A stretch of DNA of 64,000 nucleotides. It comes from Dryas octopetala (taxonomy: Eukaryota; Streptophyta; Magnoliopsida; Rosales; Rosaceae). The stretch lies in assembly GCA_963921425.1 (NCBI GenBank), contig OY992839.1:20010910-20074909 (forward strand), read 5' to 3'. Under the pieces are notes generated by a model. It did no database searches. It was not told where the DNA came from and saw only the letters and a list, made by a program, of their open reading frames with translations. Each line of letters starts with the position of its first letter. The first letter of the stretch is position 1. Positions 1 through 12,576 of the stretch are shown here, piece by piece. Both the position numbers and the translations under genes were made by a program.

Positions 1-1185
1 TATGAATACATGACATGCAAACCGCTCTTTGAATAATTGAAAATGAAGTTGGTTTTTATGCACAAGGATCAAAGTTAAATTATCAGTACATATCCTAATT
101 GTAATTGCACAATTACAATAGCAATTTGAACTTTAAACCGTTAAATCTTAAATCCCCAAATTTCATTTCGAAACACTAGTTTTTTTTTTTGGCCAAGATA
201 ATTGAGAGTGAGAGAGATACATGTTGAGTTTACAACCTATGACTTTGCAACCTTTGAATCGTCGCATAGATGACAGATGAGATGCGAGAGACTGAGAGGC
301 TGAGAGCAGCGAGCTTGCGAGATGAGTGAGAGAGAGAGAGAGAGAGAGAGAAGGCGGCGGCGCGGTGCGACTCAGACATAGGGATTGAGAGAGAGGTAGT
401 GAGACTAAGGAGGTTTCGAGAGGACATGGTCACCCGGGGGGGTTGTGTTTATGTTTTGTGTGAATTAAATTTCTGATTTGTGTCATTTTGTGTTTTAAAC
501 TTTTATTTCGTTAGATTGGGATTTGGATTTTTTTATTACATTTACATATGTTTTATAATTTATATACAACATATTTTTTGGGGTTTGGAATTTTTTATTA
601 CATTTACTGATTTACATATTTCCTTATAATTTATATAAAACATATGTTTTGGGGGTTGGCCAGATTAGGGTTGGGGTTTGAATAGGGTTTAAGGTTTAGA
701 AATTAGAATTGTATGATATTTAATATTTAAAACATAAATTAGAATTGTATGATTGAGTATTTATATAGTGTATTAAATATTTATTATAGTGTATATGATA
801 TTTAATATAGTGTATTTAAATATCAGGGTTTAGAAATTAGAATTGTATGATATTGAATATTTAATATTTAAAACATAAATTAGAATTGTATGATTGGGTA
901 TTTAATATAGTGTATTTAACTTATTATAGTGTATATGATATTTAATATTTATTATGGTTTAGAGTATAGGGTATAAGGCATATACCCTAGACACTATACA
1001 GTATATACTATACCCTAGAACTATAATAATTAATAAATATAATGTATATAGCTAGGGTAACACGTATAAACTATAGAGTATATAGAATATACTAATTTTA
1101 TTATATAGAGTATAACTAAAATTATATATTAAAACATTATTATATATAGAATATAGGGCATAGAGTTATTTAAAATATATTTTAG
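1..1185. repeat. AT-rich repeat region with GA microsatellite and internal duplication
   Basis: No gene is visible. A GA tract (about 327-351) sits beside a CGG-rich stretch (352-366). It is followed by an AT-rich part in which a segment starting near 691 recurs near 829, sharing the words ttagaattgtatgat and aatatttaaaacataaa. The order GA tract, GC-rich patch, then a 'tagagtata' AT-rich tail resembles the interior of the hAT-like element at 49577-50900, so this may be a related nonautonomous element. No terminal repeats were found. Confidence 0.45.
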
Positions 1186-1450
1186 GGTCATGACCCGCCA
1201 GGGTTTGTTACTGGTAAGGGAAAAGTTTCTCTCATTAGTGGTCATGACCCTCCTAATATTCTTGGTGATGAAGCAGATGGTGAGGATAGTATGGATTCCT
1301 TTTCTTCTCATGCTCCTGAAAATTTTGCTTCTGTTGATGCTCTTGGCACTCCTTGTGCTAGAGCTAATTTAGTCTAGTTCTTTTCTTTGGGCTTCGGCCC
1401 CCATTGTACCAAAAGAAAAAAATATATATATATATATATATATATTAGGG
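1186..1450 (+). mobile_element. 5'-truncated LINE (non-LTR retrotransposon) 3' end
   Basis: An open frame from 1186 to the TAG at 1375-1377 reads a short acidic, Ser/Asp-rich tail, and the word GGTCATGACCC occurs twice in it. Immediately after the stop comes 'ttctttgggcttcggccccc..tgtacc', a sequence I associate with plant L1-type LINE 3' UTRs, then an A-rich and TA-repeat tail. This fits a 5'-truncated LINE insertion. No reverse transcriptase part is present, so the assignment rests on the 3' end only. Confidence 0.45.
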
Positions 1451-2219
1451 TCTAAATTATAGCTGAGTTAATATTAATTTTATTCATTGTTTCTAGATTG
1501 GCATCTTCAAACCTAAACCAAATAAAATACATGTGTTATTTTATTTGATCTATTAAATTCCATATATACTAAAAGCCCAGGGAAGGCTTACTGTAGCTAC
1601 ACTGTAGTTGGAAAGGTCTATTTCACCCCTATTTTTTTTTTCCTCTGTTGCTGGGCATTGTAATTTGTGGGGTTAGTTTGGCTTATTTTCGTCTTTTCAC
1701 CGCTTCTTAGTTCATGCCCTTTGTTTTTTTTCTTTTTTTACGACTTCTGCCATTTGTTCATTGTTACCTCACATAGTTTTTTTTTATCTAATTGCGACTG
1801 TGCAATTTTGGAATTGGGTCTGCCCATTTTGGTAACTCCACTCCGTTTACTTTTTGGGTGTTTGATCTGATTGATTTCGAACTAGGCAATTATTTTTTGA
1901 CTCGATCGAGGATTGCATTTGAGACAGAGATTTGCTAACCAAATTTTCCATTTCGTCGTCGCGCAAATGGAGTTGGTGAAGAACACAGGTTATCGTGTCG
2001 TCGATTGATGTTGGAGGTAATTATGGACATATGTAGATTATGAACATATAAGGATTATGATTGAGGAATTATGGACATATGAGGATTATTTATCTATGCC
2101 TAAGTGTTATTATTTATGGTTTATGATGATTACGGTTTATTGAGGAGATATGATTTATGCTTGATCGATTGAGGATTAAGGATTATTTTTTATGGTTTAT
2201 ATTAAGTTATTTCACTCAT
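1451..2219. other. Intergenic, no gene recognised
   Basis: T-rich and AT-rich sequence with no coherent coding exon, RNA gene or terminal repeat that I can support. A Helitron-like 5' word near 1556 was considered and rejected. Confidence 0.4.
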
Positions 2220-2520
2220 ACGAGCTCTAGTGAGCTTATCAGGTTGTTTGTTTGAATGGTCAGGTGTACCATGGACACAGTGCAGTGTGGTTGTTGATGT
2301 TTTGCAAGTTAAGCAAGCTGAGGAGGCAGTGGGGAGAAAACAAGGTAGTGGGACCCACCAAAGATTTTATTAATTGTTTTTACACAGTGATTTTGTTTAA
2401 ATGTTTTTGTAAAAAAATGTATTTACTTATGTTGATGTACATGACTCATTAGAAAGAGAAAACATGTTTAAATGTTTGATGTTTCAGTGTTTTTAGAAGC
2501 CCGGGGTTTGGGGCGTTACA
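2220..2520 (+). mobile_element. LTR-retrotransposon 3' LTR fragment (gypsy-like)
   Basis: The segment ends in 'cccggggtttggggcgttaca', the imperfect inverted terminus typical of Ty3/gypsy LTRs that begin TGTAACGCCCC. Only the right end is convincing. No primer-binding site, coding domain or matching left end was seen, so this is a fragment or solo LTR remnant. Confidence 0.45.
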
Positions 2521-3058
2521 ATAAATTTAATTGATCCTTGTAATAGTTTTGACTTAAGAAACAAGCAATGTTAGAATCAAGCAATGTTAGAATCAAGCAT
2601 TTACATGCTGGAAGAGTTACCCTCTAAATTAATTTCACAATATAAATAAATAATAGCAATACATAATCATTGTTTTTTATGGGACATTCAAGTGTTCTAG
2701 ACGAAAGTGTACATCTGAGGCTCATCCTGCTGCTACTCTGCCTCGCCTTCACTTTCAAGCTTCCTGCTGCCATTTCGATTCTTATTCCCTCTACGGTGTC
2801 CCTTTTCCAGCATTACCAAATACATGAATGAGAATCTTAGGATGGTGTATTCAATCAAGTGTCAGAAAGAAAACAAAAGAAAACAAAAGAACATGTCCCA
2901 ACCAGAAAAACCCAGACTGAAAACAGAGACAAAAAACAAAAACAGAAACACAGAGGCCCAAAGTATTCAAACCTTTTGCCTTGGTATAGGTTTAACTTGT
3001 AAGATGGTAATTCTGACCAAAAAACAAAACCTTGTAAGATGGTAATTAATCAGAGCCG
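2521..3058. other. Intergenic, no gene recognised
   Basis: No gene found. A 16-bp word (aagcaatgttagaatc) is tandemly repeated around 2565-2597, and the rest is unstructured AT-rich DNA. Confidence 0.4.
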
Positions 3059-3130
3059 AATCTGAGGATGGCCTAGTGAGGCCACCTCCTAGGGTCCCAA
3101 GTGTCGAAGGCCCCCAAAATTTATAATAAA
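3059..3130 (+). mobile_element. Possible hAT-type left terminus
   Basis: 'cagagccgaatctgagg' followed by a GGCC-rich stretch resembles the left terminus of plant hAT MITEs that begin CAGNGCCG. No matching right end was located before the complete hAT element starting at 3652, so this is a weak call of an isolated terminus. Confidence 0.3.
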
Positions 3131-3651
3131 TTACTTTCAAATTCTGTTTTTTAAATATTTTTAATTGAAAACTCAATCAAATACAAATTTAAGTTTAAGC
3201 TCAATTTACCGATGTATGTGTGTGCGCAGAGTGAAAAAAATAACTACCAAGCCCTTGTAGATGCATCTTTTTAGGTTGTAGATACAAGTTTTAGGTAGCA
3301 GATGCATCTGCCGAGCGCTTGGCAAGAATCGCCGAGCACGTGGACAATTTTGGCTTCTACCTAATTTTTGGGCCGGTTGGGATTTGAGTTAAATTTCTTT
3401 TATCATTTTGGGTTTCTAATTAAAGCACTCAAAATTTATATATCCTTTATATATTGTGTTATGTTTGATAAATATAATAAATAAGCTTAAATCAAAAAAA
3501 TAAATAGCCTGATACACAATGCTACATATCCAATTAAACCCATAGCTCAATTATCCAAATACCCAATTAATTTCTTAGAGAAAAAAAAAATCAAGTGAAT
3601 GTACATAGAGGATTGAGGGCTCCACTTTTATAGTTCACATTGGGCCTCAAT

Positions 3652-4686
3652 CAGTGCCGGCTAAGGCCCAAGGCGACCAAGGCACAGGCCTAGGGCCACA
3701 AATTTTGAAAGGCCTCACATAGTCTGATAGTCTACTACTCTACTATTGAAAAAAGAAAAAATTTATAATGGAAGTATGGAACTATGGAATTGGAAGCCTA
3801 AAAGCCTCCATCCTTTTCTCTTTGAAAAATAAAAAATAAAAATTTAGGCCTAATGTATTTGTGGAAGCCTACTAGCCTAGTAGCCTACATGCGTTATGCC
3901 TACAATTAATGTTGCACACGGCACCTCTAAAATTAATGTTGATTGAGTGATTGCTGCACTTGCACAGTTGCACGCCTACAATTAATTAAGCATTAGACTC
4001 TACATATATTTGTAACTTGTTGTCTATTTCTTATTCCTATCAGACTCTCAAGCTCTCGTCTCTCTTTCTCTCTCTTCTCTAAATCTCTTAATCTCTTCTA
4101 GTCTTCTCTATTCTCTATTCTCTTTGTCTCTTAGTCCCTCTCGTCTCTATTCTCTCATATATAGTCTCAACTCTCAATCTTCAAAGTTCAAACTCAATAG
4201 TGAAGACTCATTGCCTCATTGGATAACTGGTAAGTTTTTGCTAATTTTTGATATTTGTCATTCAATTTTTGGTTTTGGGTTGTTCAAAATTGGTGTGTAA
4301 ATGTGTAATGATATGATTTTTTATACTAATCAAGATTTTTTTCTTCAAAATTGCAGAGCCATTTACTTGTTTGATTCTTTTTCAAATATTTAGATTGCAT
4401 ATAGAATATTATTGACAATACCTGTAATTGTTGCTTTTGCAAAATGAAGCTTTTCAAAATTAAAACTAATAAAAACTTATTTACGGTCAACTATGTCACA
4501 GTTATCTATTGAAAAAAATTGGTAAAACAACTTGAATATAAAAATTTAATCACTAATTTTGCATCTCAAAAAGCAAGAAGATTGATTTTTCAATGATTTT
4601 TTTTAAAAAAATATTTTTGAATAATATATTTGGAAAGCCTTTGTATAATTTCGCCTTAGGCCTCACTTTCTATTGAGCCTCCACTG
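3652..4686. mobile_element. Nonautonomous hAT-type element, complete with 8-bp TSD
   Basis: Both ends can be defined. The left end begins CAGTGCCGGCT and the right end, read on the minus strand, begins CAGTGGAGGCT. The element is flanked by the identical 8-bp direct repeat gcctcaat (3644-3651 and 4687-4694), the length expected for hAT transposases. The subterminal parts are rich in GGCCTA and AAGGC words on both sides. The 1035-bp interior has no transposase frame, so it would need an outside hAT transposase. It contains a pyrimidine-rich stretch (about 4040-4180). Confidence 0.85.
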
Positions 4687-4694
4687 GCCTCAAT

Positions 4695-5384
4695 ATCTTA
4701 GCTTCGGCCATGTAAGTATACTTTTTTTTTTTAGTAAATTAGATTCTACTTCCCAATCACTAATATAATTGGTAATAAGGACACTAAGTTTCTAACTTGA
4801 CTTAAAAAACAATCCATGCGAGTAAAGGGCTTCCATCAACCTAAATTAGGTCGCTGAGCGTTCGACAGGTGCATGCGCATTTTTGCAGCAGGTGCATCTG
4901 CATCTTTATTTTTTTTTTCTTGATTTTTGAATCTTAATATTGGGAGATTAATACATATTTTATAGTATGTTTTCGGAGATTTATTGTTAAAAATTTAAAA
5001 TTAGGGTTTTTTTATTGAGAATATATAATGTAGTAGTAATGATGTAACTGGAGATAAATTTTTGCAGACGCAGTAATTTTTGCATATGCACCCTGCATGC
5101 TGAACTCGACACTACCAAGTGCTCGACATAAATTTTTATCCTAAAACTAAGTGGTTGAACCTATTGTTCTTTTGTCATGAAACAGTATCATGAAAAGATA
5201 CAACAAATTGACATGAGAAGATTACGTACAAATTGGATTTTGTCAAAATAAGATTCAGATTCATTTAGATTTCGAAGAGATAAGCTTCTGACATGATAAG
5301 ATTTTACGTCCACTTTTTTCTTTAAATGTTCATGTGTTCACCTAGTTTACCAATAGCTTCATCTTTTAAGATGAAATTCAAAAT
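4695..5384. other. Intergenic, no gene recognised
   Basis: No gene or clear element boundary. Words such as 'gcagatgcatctg' near 3305 and 'aggtgcatctgcatc' near 4890 suggest the hAT element at 3652 may have landed inside an older repeat, but I cannot delimit it. Confidence 0.35.
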
Positions 5385-6651
5385 TTGATGGTGATTGCAG
5401 CCGGAGCTGTGGCCGAATATTATGGTGAGCAACAACCGATCCATGGTGGTACCTCCAACATACGGCGGTACGTCCTTCGGGATCGGGCAATAGGGCAACA
5501 TATGCTCATGACAAACTATTTCAATCCAAACTCTAGATACACCGATGAGATGTTTCGAAGCCACTATCGGATGAAGATGGACATGTTCCAACGAATCATG
5601 GGAGACATTTGCACGACTGATGTCTACTTCACACATAGACAAGACGGAGCAGGAATGTGGGAATGCACGCCTAAAAAAAAATGTGTGCAGTTATGAAGAT
5701 GCTCGCTAGCGGGGTCCCAGCTGATTATCCTGACGAAGGGATGCAGATTGCCGAAACAACCGTTCTTGAGGCGTTCATGAAGTTCATCCAATTGATTCCG
5801 GAGTTGTATGGTGCTGAGTACCTTTGTAAACCAACTTCGACCGATTTTCAGCGGCTCTTATGTAAGGGCGAGCAACATGGACTTCCAGGCATGTTGGGCA
5901 GTCTAGATTGCATGCATTAGCAGTGGAAAAATTGCCCTGTGGCCTAGCTAGGAGCATATCGAGGTCATTACGGTACTTCAACTGTAATACTTAAGGCAGT
6001 TGCCAAGTACGACACATGGATTTGGTATGCAAACTTTGGTTTTCCTGGGTCATATAATGACATAAGTATCCTGGATGCCTCTCCCCTTTTCGATGATGTG
6101 GAATAAGGTCGCAACCATCGTATCAGGTACACTGTCATGGTAATAGGTACAAATTGAGATATTATCTAGCCTATGAGATATATCCCAAGTGGGCAACTCT
6201 TATGACCACGATATCGTAGCCTCAACTAAAAGAGCATAAAAATTATGCAAAGAATCAAGAGGCATACATGAAGGATGTTGAAAGGGCATTTGGGATTTTG
6301 AAAGCGAAATGGCAAATTATAAAACGCCCCTCCAAAAGATGGGTCGTCAATGATTTTGGGTTCATCATGAAGACGTGCATCATTTTGCACAACATGATTA
6401 TTTAGAATGAGCGGCCAGATTGCGAAGAAGATGAGTCAGATGATGACTTGGACGTTCCACCAAAGATGAGGAGGATTGAGGATTGATATAAACGGGTGGA
6501 GGCATGTCATGTTTATTGAACTCCCCCTTCAGTAGAGGAGAGAATTAGACGTCTCCATTTGGTTAGGTCATCTAAACAGAACCTTAAACTTAAGCAAGAT
6601 CTAATTGCCCACCTCTGGAGTCGCGAAAGGAGTCTCGTCCAAGCAAATTGA
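5385..6651 (+). pseudogene. PIF/Harbinger (HARBI1-like) transposase pseudogene
   Basis: The conceptual product matches the plant HARBI1-like nuclease family in order. It has the N-terminal IRRYVLRDR and NPNSRYTDEMFRSHYRM region, a central GMLGSLDCMH block (first catalytic Asp), GSYNDISIL (second Asp), and VERAFGILKAKW (Glu), with a C-terminal IILHNMII and an acidic tail. It is broken. There is a frame change at the A-run near 5667-5675, and in-frame TAG stops replace expected Trp codons after CMH (about 5919) and after NCPVA (about 5946). Further breaks lie between about 6103 and 6240, with another stop near 6403. The last frame ends at the TGA at 6649-6651. No partner MYB-like ORF or terminal inverted repeats were found. 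Repeated TGG-to-TAG changes fit decay of a silenced, methylated element; that is inference. Confidence 0.88.
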
Positions 6652-9593
6652 AGTCGTTGATCATTGTTGTTTCTTTTCTTAATTTTTTTTTCAATTATTA
6701 TCTATGTGTGTTGCTTATGTTTCATTTTTTTATTATTTTTCCTTATATAAGTTGCGTATGTGCCTAGTTTATGGCTCATGTTTATGAAATGAAATAAATT
6801 TGTGTGTTGTGTGTAAAATTTTGGTACATTACCCTTTATTAAATGGTGCATTCGATCAAGATAAAAAAAAAAAAGTAATTCTTTGGCCTTCAAATAATTA
6901 ATATGTAAATATATGAAAAATTGGACTCTTTTTAAAGTTTTTATTAAAATAATGACATTGGTATAATTTTCATAAATAATTACCTTATAAATTAAAAACT
7001 AATGATCAATTAATCAAGATTAGACCTAGATTAATTTGGTACAACAATATTACTCTCAAATATCACTCTCAGCACCACTGTGGATACAATAAATATAAGA
7101 ATCACTCTCAGCACTATTCAGGTATAAATCAAGTCACTTTTAGATAGAAATCAAAATCAAAATCAAAATCAGGTCATCATTGTGAAAGGCCTTAGAGTTT
7201 GATAGATTTTCATAGACTTCTAATAATATTTATAAAGGTTGATAAAATTTAGATCGCTAATAAACCCTAATCAACCCAATAACTAGGCTTGGTGTACCTA
7301 GTCCTCACGCCCTAGTGGTGTCAATTTTTTTGAGGACCTTCATGTACCCTTTATCGTTTTAATCTATTAAGTTTTGTTGATGCATATACAATTCATGTTC
7401 ATGCACACACATACACACCTATTAAAATATCTCAAAAATCAAACATGATGCTAATGAAGAAGAAACAACAAAATGCATGTACAATTGGCTGGTTATTAAT
7501 TAAACCCCCACCATGCCTCAGTAGAAAAGAAAAAAAAAAAAGATATGCAATTGGTCAAATACAAATTCAAATATAAGAGTACATTTGAAATTAGTTATTG
7601 GACCCTAAACAAACCTCAATTATGTTTAAGTCATAATAAAAAAAATATTTAAATAAAAAGAATGTATAATTGATCAAACATGAAAAGAACAACAACAAAT
7701 AACAATCAATGCAATTAGTTATATCATAGAGACATGAAACTTGAAAAGATGCCCAGATTTGTTCTTAATTAGTTTGTATTTCCTAGCTTATATATAAGCT
7801 CAATTTTCCCAAAAAAAAAACCAAATCGAAAGATATGAAAGAAGGAGATATGCAATTGATCTGGGATTAGAAGTCAAAGCGTCATATGGGCATGGTGTGG
7901 GATTATATTTCATTTCCCCTGAAAATACATAGGAATTGATTTCGCAATAAATCAATTACTCGAATCAAACAAAGTGCTCGTTCAATTCTCATAATGGAAT
8001 CTTGTGAATGCAAAAATAATTGAGTTCTTTATTAATAAGCCACAACATACAACTTTTTTTAGTCATAAATTAAAACTTCTAATCTATTTATTTTTAAGCC
8101 ACAAAAAATATATTTTAAGCCACAATTCAAGAAAAATTAAGTATGAAGCATTCAGTACTATTCAAACTCAAGCATACGCAAATAAAGTATTCAAGCATAT
8201 CTAAATTTTAGTTCAATTAAATTTTAAATGCTTTTTAGAGGTTTGGGTTTGTGGTATAGCTTTAGAATTTAGGGCTAATTAAAGCCCTAAAATCCTAAAT
8301 ATAAAGTCATAAAACCTAAATTCTAAATGCTTAAACCTTAAAACAATACTATGTCATTATGTAAGGTAACTAGGATACTAGCATGACATTCTAAACAAAA
8401 ATTAGAACATGACAACAAAAGCTAAACAAAAATTCTAGCTTTAACATCCAAAACCATACAAGTTGTAATATGTTAAAATGACATATAGCAAAAACTTGAA
8501 ACAAGAGAGATGTAGAAATTATACCTCATGTTCTGGATTGGAGCCCTAGCCAAGTAATCAAACCACCAAAGCCTTTCTCCTTTCACCTTGAGTTGATCAC
8601 CACACCAAAGTTCACATATATAAACTCTCTAGAGGTTAACACACTAGATATATAAAATGATGAGATGAATGAGTATAGAGAAGGGTTGCTAAATCTACCA
8701 TTGATCTCTATGAGATGGTTAGAAAAAAGATGAGAGAGAAGGGAGTGAGAAGAGGGTGCAACATTCACTAATAGGGTTTAATCCCTCAAAGCTCTCTTTT
8801 ATAACCCAACTAATGTGATGAATTCATAACTAGTTAACACATAGGTAGTACTACATAAGCAAACCACACAAGTTCACAAGAAAAACAGTTCCAATCCAAA
8901 GGCAGTACCAAATATATTAAGCTGACATTATATATTCCATCAGCTACCTAGAAATCAATGAAATAAAAAAGACCACTGCAGTTCCAAGAAAAGCACACAT
9001 AACCATATGATTGAGTAGCCAAGAAAATTATAAAACAAAGTTGAAGTGCATGCACTTCCATGAAAATCTATGATCATAAAGCTAATGGCTTGGAGTTGCT
9101 TTAGAAATTTGAGAAAAGTGAGCCCATACTAATATTTATGGAATCGCATAATTAAACTAAGATTATAATCATAATAATTTTACTGATCAAGGTTTTAAAT
9201 TTAGAGCTGGCCACATATCCAGTCATTAGACAAATAAGCCATTTAACATGAAGCCAAAGTTGATTGTCATGTGCAATACATATCAAATAGGAAAGAAGCT
9301 AGCCACAAAACGAAATAAGAGAAGGAACCTATAAACAAATTAACCAAGGTTTGAGCATCCTAACCTCAAAAAGTTTGAACTTTGAACATGACCAACCATA
9401 TTGTGCTTTGGCGCATAAAGGCATAACAAAATAAAAAAATAATAGCCAACTACATACAATTTAAACGACCTATAATTTCCTAGCAACCAGCCAACAACAA
9501 TACAATTTAAAAGATCTATAATTTTTCAGTACATAAGCAAACCACACAAGTTGACAAGAAAAGCAGTTCCAAATCCAACTAATGTGATGATTC
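6652..9593. other. Intergenic, no gene recognised
   Basis: Nearly 3 kb of AT-rich sequence without a convincing exon. The pyrimidine and purine words around 8500-8800 look promoter- or LTR-like, but no terminal structure or protein similarity supports a call. Confidence 0.35.
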
Positions 9594-10932
9594 TAAAGGA
9601 ATTAATCTAGACATTCATCCTAAAACCAATTGGCAATGGGAGGAGGAGTAGCTCAAACCCTTATAAGCCATTAAGAAAGGTTATACTTTTCCAATGTGAG
9701 ACAACACTTCACATTCTCACAAGCCCCCACATGTGTAGCGTCACTTTAAATCAAACACGTGGATAACTCATATAATTGAGTGACATATATAGAGCATGTG
9801 TTGCCATTTGGCCTAACACACATGGGTGAACCTACTCTGATATCATAAAAGAATCTAGGCATCTATCCCAAAACCAATTGGCAATGGGAGGAGTGGCCCA
9901 AACCCTTATAAGCCACTAGGCAAGGTTATACTTTTTTAATGTGGGACAACAATCCACATTCTCACAAGCTCCCGCACGTGTAGTGTCACGATCAAGCCAA
10001 ACACTTGGACAACTCATATTGGGTGACGTGGAGCACGAGTGGCCACTCGGCCTAACAAACGTGAGTGAACATGCTCTGATACCATAAAGGAATCTAGGTA
10101 TCCATCCTAAAATCAATTGGCAATGAGAGTAGCCCAAACCCTTATAAGCCACTAACTAAGCAAGATTATGTTTTTCCAATATGGGACAACACTTCAAATT
10201 CTCACACATCCCCGCATGTGTGGCGTCACTTTAAGCCAAACACGTGAATAACTCATATTGGGTAATATTGAGCATGTGTGGCCACTTGGCCTGGCTACAC
10301 AAGTGGATGAATCTGCTCTGATACCATAAAGGAATCTAAGCATTCATCCCAAAACCAATTGGCAATGGGAGGAGTAGCCCAAACCCTTATAAGTCACTAG
10401 GCAATGTTATACTTTTCCAATGTGGGACAACACTTCATATTCTCACACACTCCCGCATATGTGGTGTCACGATCAAGCCAAACACGTGGACAACTCATAT
10501 TGGGTGACGTGGAGCACGTGTGGCCACTCAGCCTAACAAATGTTAATGAACCTGCTCTTATACCATAAAGGAATCTAGGCATTTATCCTAAAACCAATTT
10601 GCAATAGAAGGAGTAACTCAAACTCTTATAAGCCACTAGCTAGTTAAGGTTATACTTTTTCAATATGGGACAACACTCCAAATTCTCACACGCCCCCGCA
10701 CGTATGGTGTCACTTTAAGCTAAACACGTGGATAACTCATATTGGGTAACATTGAGCACGTGTGGCCACTTGGCCTAGCTAACACGCATGTGTGAACTTG
10801 CTCTGATACCATGAAGGAAAATATACATCCATCCCAAAACCAAATAGCAATGGGAAGAGTAGCCTAAACCCTTATAAGCCACTAGGAAATGTTATATTTT
10901 TCCAATGTGGGACAACACTCCACATTCTCATA
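9594..10932 (-). mobile_element. Tandem TRIM array: six LTRs, five internal regions
   Basis: A unit of about 244 bp is repeated five times plus one extra LTR. On the minus strand each unit reads LTR (about 120 bp, with the words CTTATAAGGGTTTGGGCTAC and CCAATTGGTTTTGGGATGG), then TGGTATCAGAGC, the primer-binding site complementary to initiator tRNA-Met. After that come a short noncoding interior and a G-rich polypurine tract before the next LTR. Primer-site copies lie near 9833, 10073, 10314, 10553 and 10800 on the complementary strand. This is a terminal-repeat retrotransposon in miniature whose copies share LTRs, as expected from unequal or intra-element LTR recombination. No protein is encoded. 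The family also occurs as a single complete copy at 35106-35448. No flanking TSD was found. Confidence 0.87.
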
Positions 10933-11993
10933 TATTAGTAGGAAACTGCCTTTGGTTACTGCAATTCAAATTCCCTTGAAAGACATTCATTAATTGATCC
11001 AAACCAAAGGCAGTTTAACTCTTTTTGATAAATTCATAATTAATAAGGCAAATGAAATGTCATGAAAGGCTAGGGCCAACAAAATCAAAACATGATGCAA
11101 ATTCATAGTCCCCATATCATATCAAATTATGGCCTTAGCTTGTGAATTTGCATATTAGAGAGCAAAACACCTCCACTTTACATGTATGGTTCATAAATGG
11201 CCGGGATAATTAAAGTCCATGCCAATAGACCTACCCAAATTCACACGGCCCCAAATTCACAAAGCTCAGAAATTTTCTATTTTAAATATTGACAATAAGT
11301 GTGTGGATGAGAGAGTACACAAGACACAACATACAAAATACAAGAGAGGTTCGGCCATTACAAGCTCTCCAAGTCGTGAGCTATTTTGTTGCTCTCCTCT
11401 CATCTCTCTTCTTCTCATCCACTTCAATTTCTTGTAGAAACTTGAAGTCCTCCATTTCTACTACTTCACCACCATCTTTGTGGACCTTTTGAAAGGATTT
11501 TAGCAACCCCAAGAGCTTCACATTTCCCTCTTCTATCAACTAAGCCTCTTGGTGTGGACTACCTTAGCTAGAGGTTGGTCAAGTGCTCAACTTCAACAAG
11601 AAGGTGGAGGAACATCAAGACTCCTGGGTATTCTTGGATTAGCCTACATGCTAGGCTAAAAGGTATGTTTTCCTTTCATTAGCTAGTTTATTTAGGGCCA
11701 ATATGTTACAAGCTCTATGATTGATCTATGGGTTACATGCTAATATGCTAGAAATGCCATGCTTCTCAAGAAAATTTTATATTTATTGTCATGTTAGCTT
11801 CCAGTCAAAACTGAACTCCTTTTGTAAAACAAAAAAAGAGGTGGACCTATTTGTAATTAAGTTGTTCAAAGTGGGCTTATTTGATATTTACTATAAGTAT
11901 TATACTGTAACAAAAAAAAAAATCTTAATCATTATATGTGAATATGACCATAAAACTTTAATTTTGAGGTATTATAGTGGTCAAAATCTGAAC
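10933..11993. other. Intergenic, no gene recognised
   Basis: No supported gene. Around 11290-11660 the sequence is CT-rich and looks like a leader or LTR interior, without identifiable ends. Confidence 0.35.
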
Positions 11994-12576
11994 GGGAAAT
12001 GTTTAGGTCCTGAGGTTTGAGGACCTTCTCATCTTTAGTACCAATCTATATAATAAAACAGAACGGTTTTTGAATCCTAAAATTTATCTCCGGGTTCGAA
12101 TGACTGAGATCGTTTCAGCTTAAATCCAATGATTAGTTATCTATTTTCCAAATTTACTTTCCCGCCCATGAGAATTGGTTTGCCGCCCCTCTCTCCTTAA
12201 TTAATTTTCTCTTAATTCTCTCTCCTTAATTAATTTTCCTTCAATTTCACATATTCAATTTTTTTTTTTGTCTTTCATTTGGGTTGAACAATTAGGTTTG
12301 TTTGTTATTGTAATTTAAAATAAAAATAGGAGAAACATATTAAATGGATTATGCTTGCCAAATTGTCGGTGTTTGCGCAATAGAAAGAGATGCTTCACAC
12401 TCGCGGGAGCGAGTGTGGAAAGGCTAATAATCTTATAACACGTGGCAATTTATTTAAATAAAGCTTATGTCATAATTCCGTAATTGTTATTATTTGTTCA
12501 AAATATTGACACGTGTTATAACATTATTGGCACTGAGGATGAGAAGATCCTCAAACTTAAGACCTAAGTATTTCCC
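11994..12576. mobile_element. Foldback MITE with long inverted repeats, interrupted by a Helitron
   Basis: The left arm starts GGGAAAT (11994) and the right arm, read on the minus strand from 12576, starts GGGAAAT. The two arms stay alignable for roughly 75 bp once the inserted segment 12045-12427 is removed, through shared words such as TTGAGGA, CTTCTCATC and TTATAACACGTG. Without the insert the element is about 200 bp and almost a perfect stem-loop. No target duplication is clear, so the superfamily is open. Confidence 0.75.
12045..12427 (+). mobile_element. Short nonautonomous Helitron (383 bp)
   Basis: The 5' end is TCTATATAATAAAAC. The 3' end has a perfect 8-bp hairpin, ACACTCGC-ggga-GCGAGTGT (12397-12416), then 7 nt and the terminal CTAA. 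It sits between host A (12044) and T (12428), the Helitron target. The other arm of the MITE it entered shows the uninterrupted sequence CCAATAAT at exactly this place, which confirms both ends to the base. No Rep/helicase is encoded. Confidence 0.88.

Noticed and set aside
1556-1580. Helitron-like 5' end TCCATATATACTAAAAGC
   Set aside because: The expected TC-T start is imperfect and no hairpin plus CTRR end was found downstream.
9594-10932. CRISPR-like regular repeats
   Set aside because: The period is 244 bp, the units contain LTRs and tRNA primer sites, and the host is a plant.
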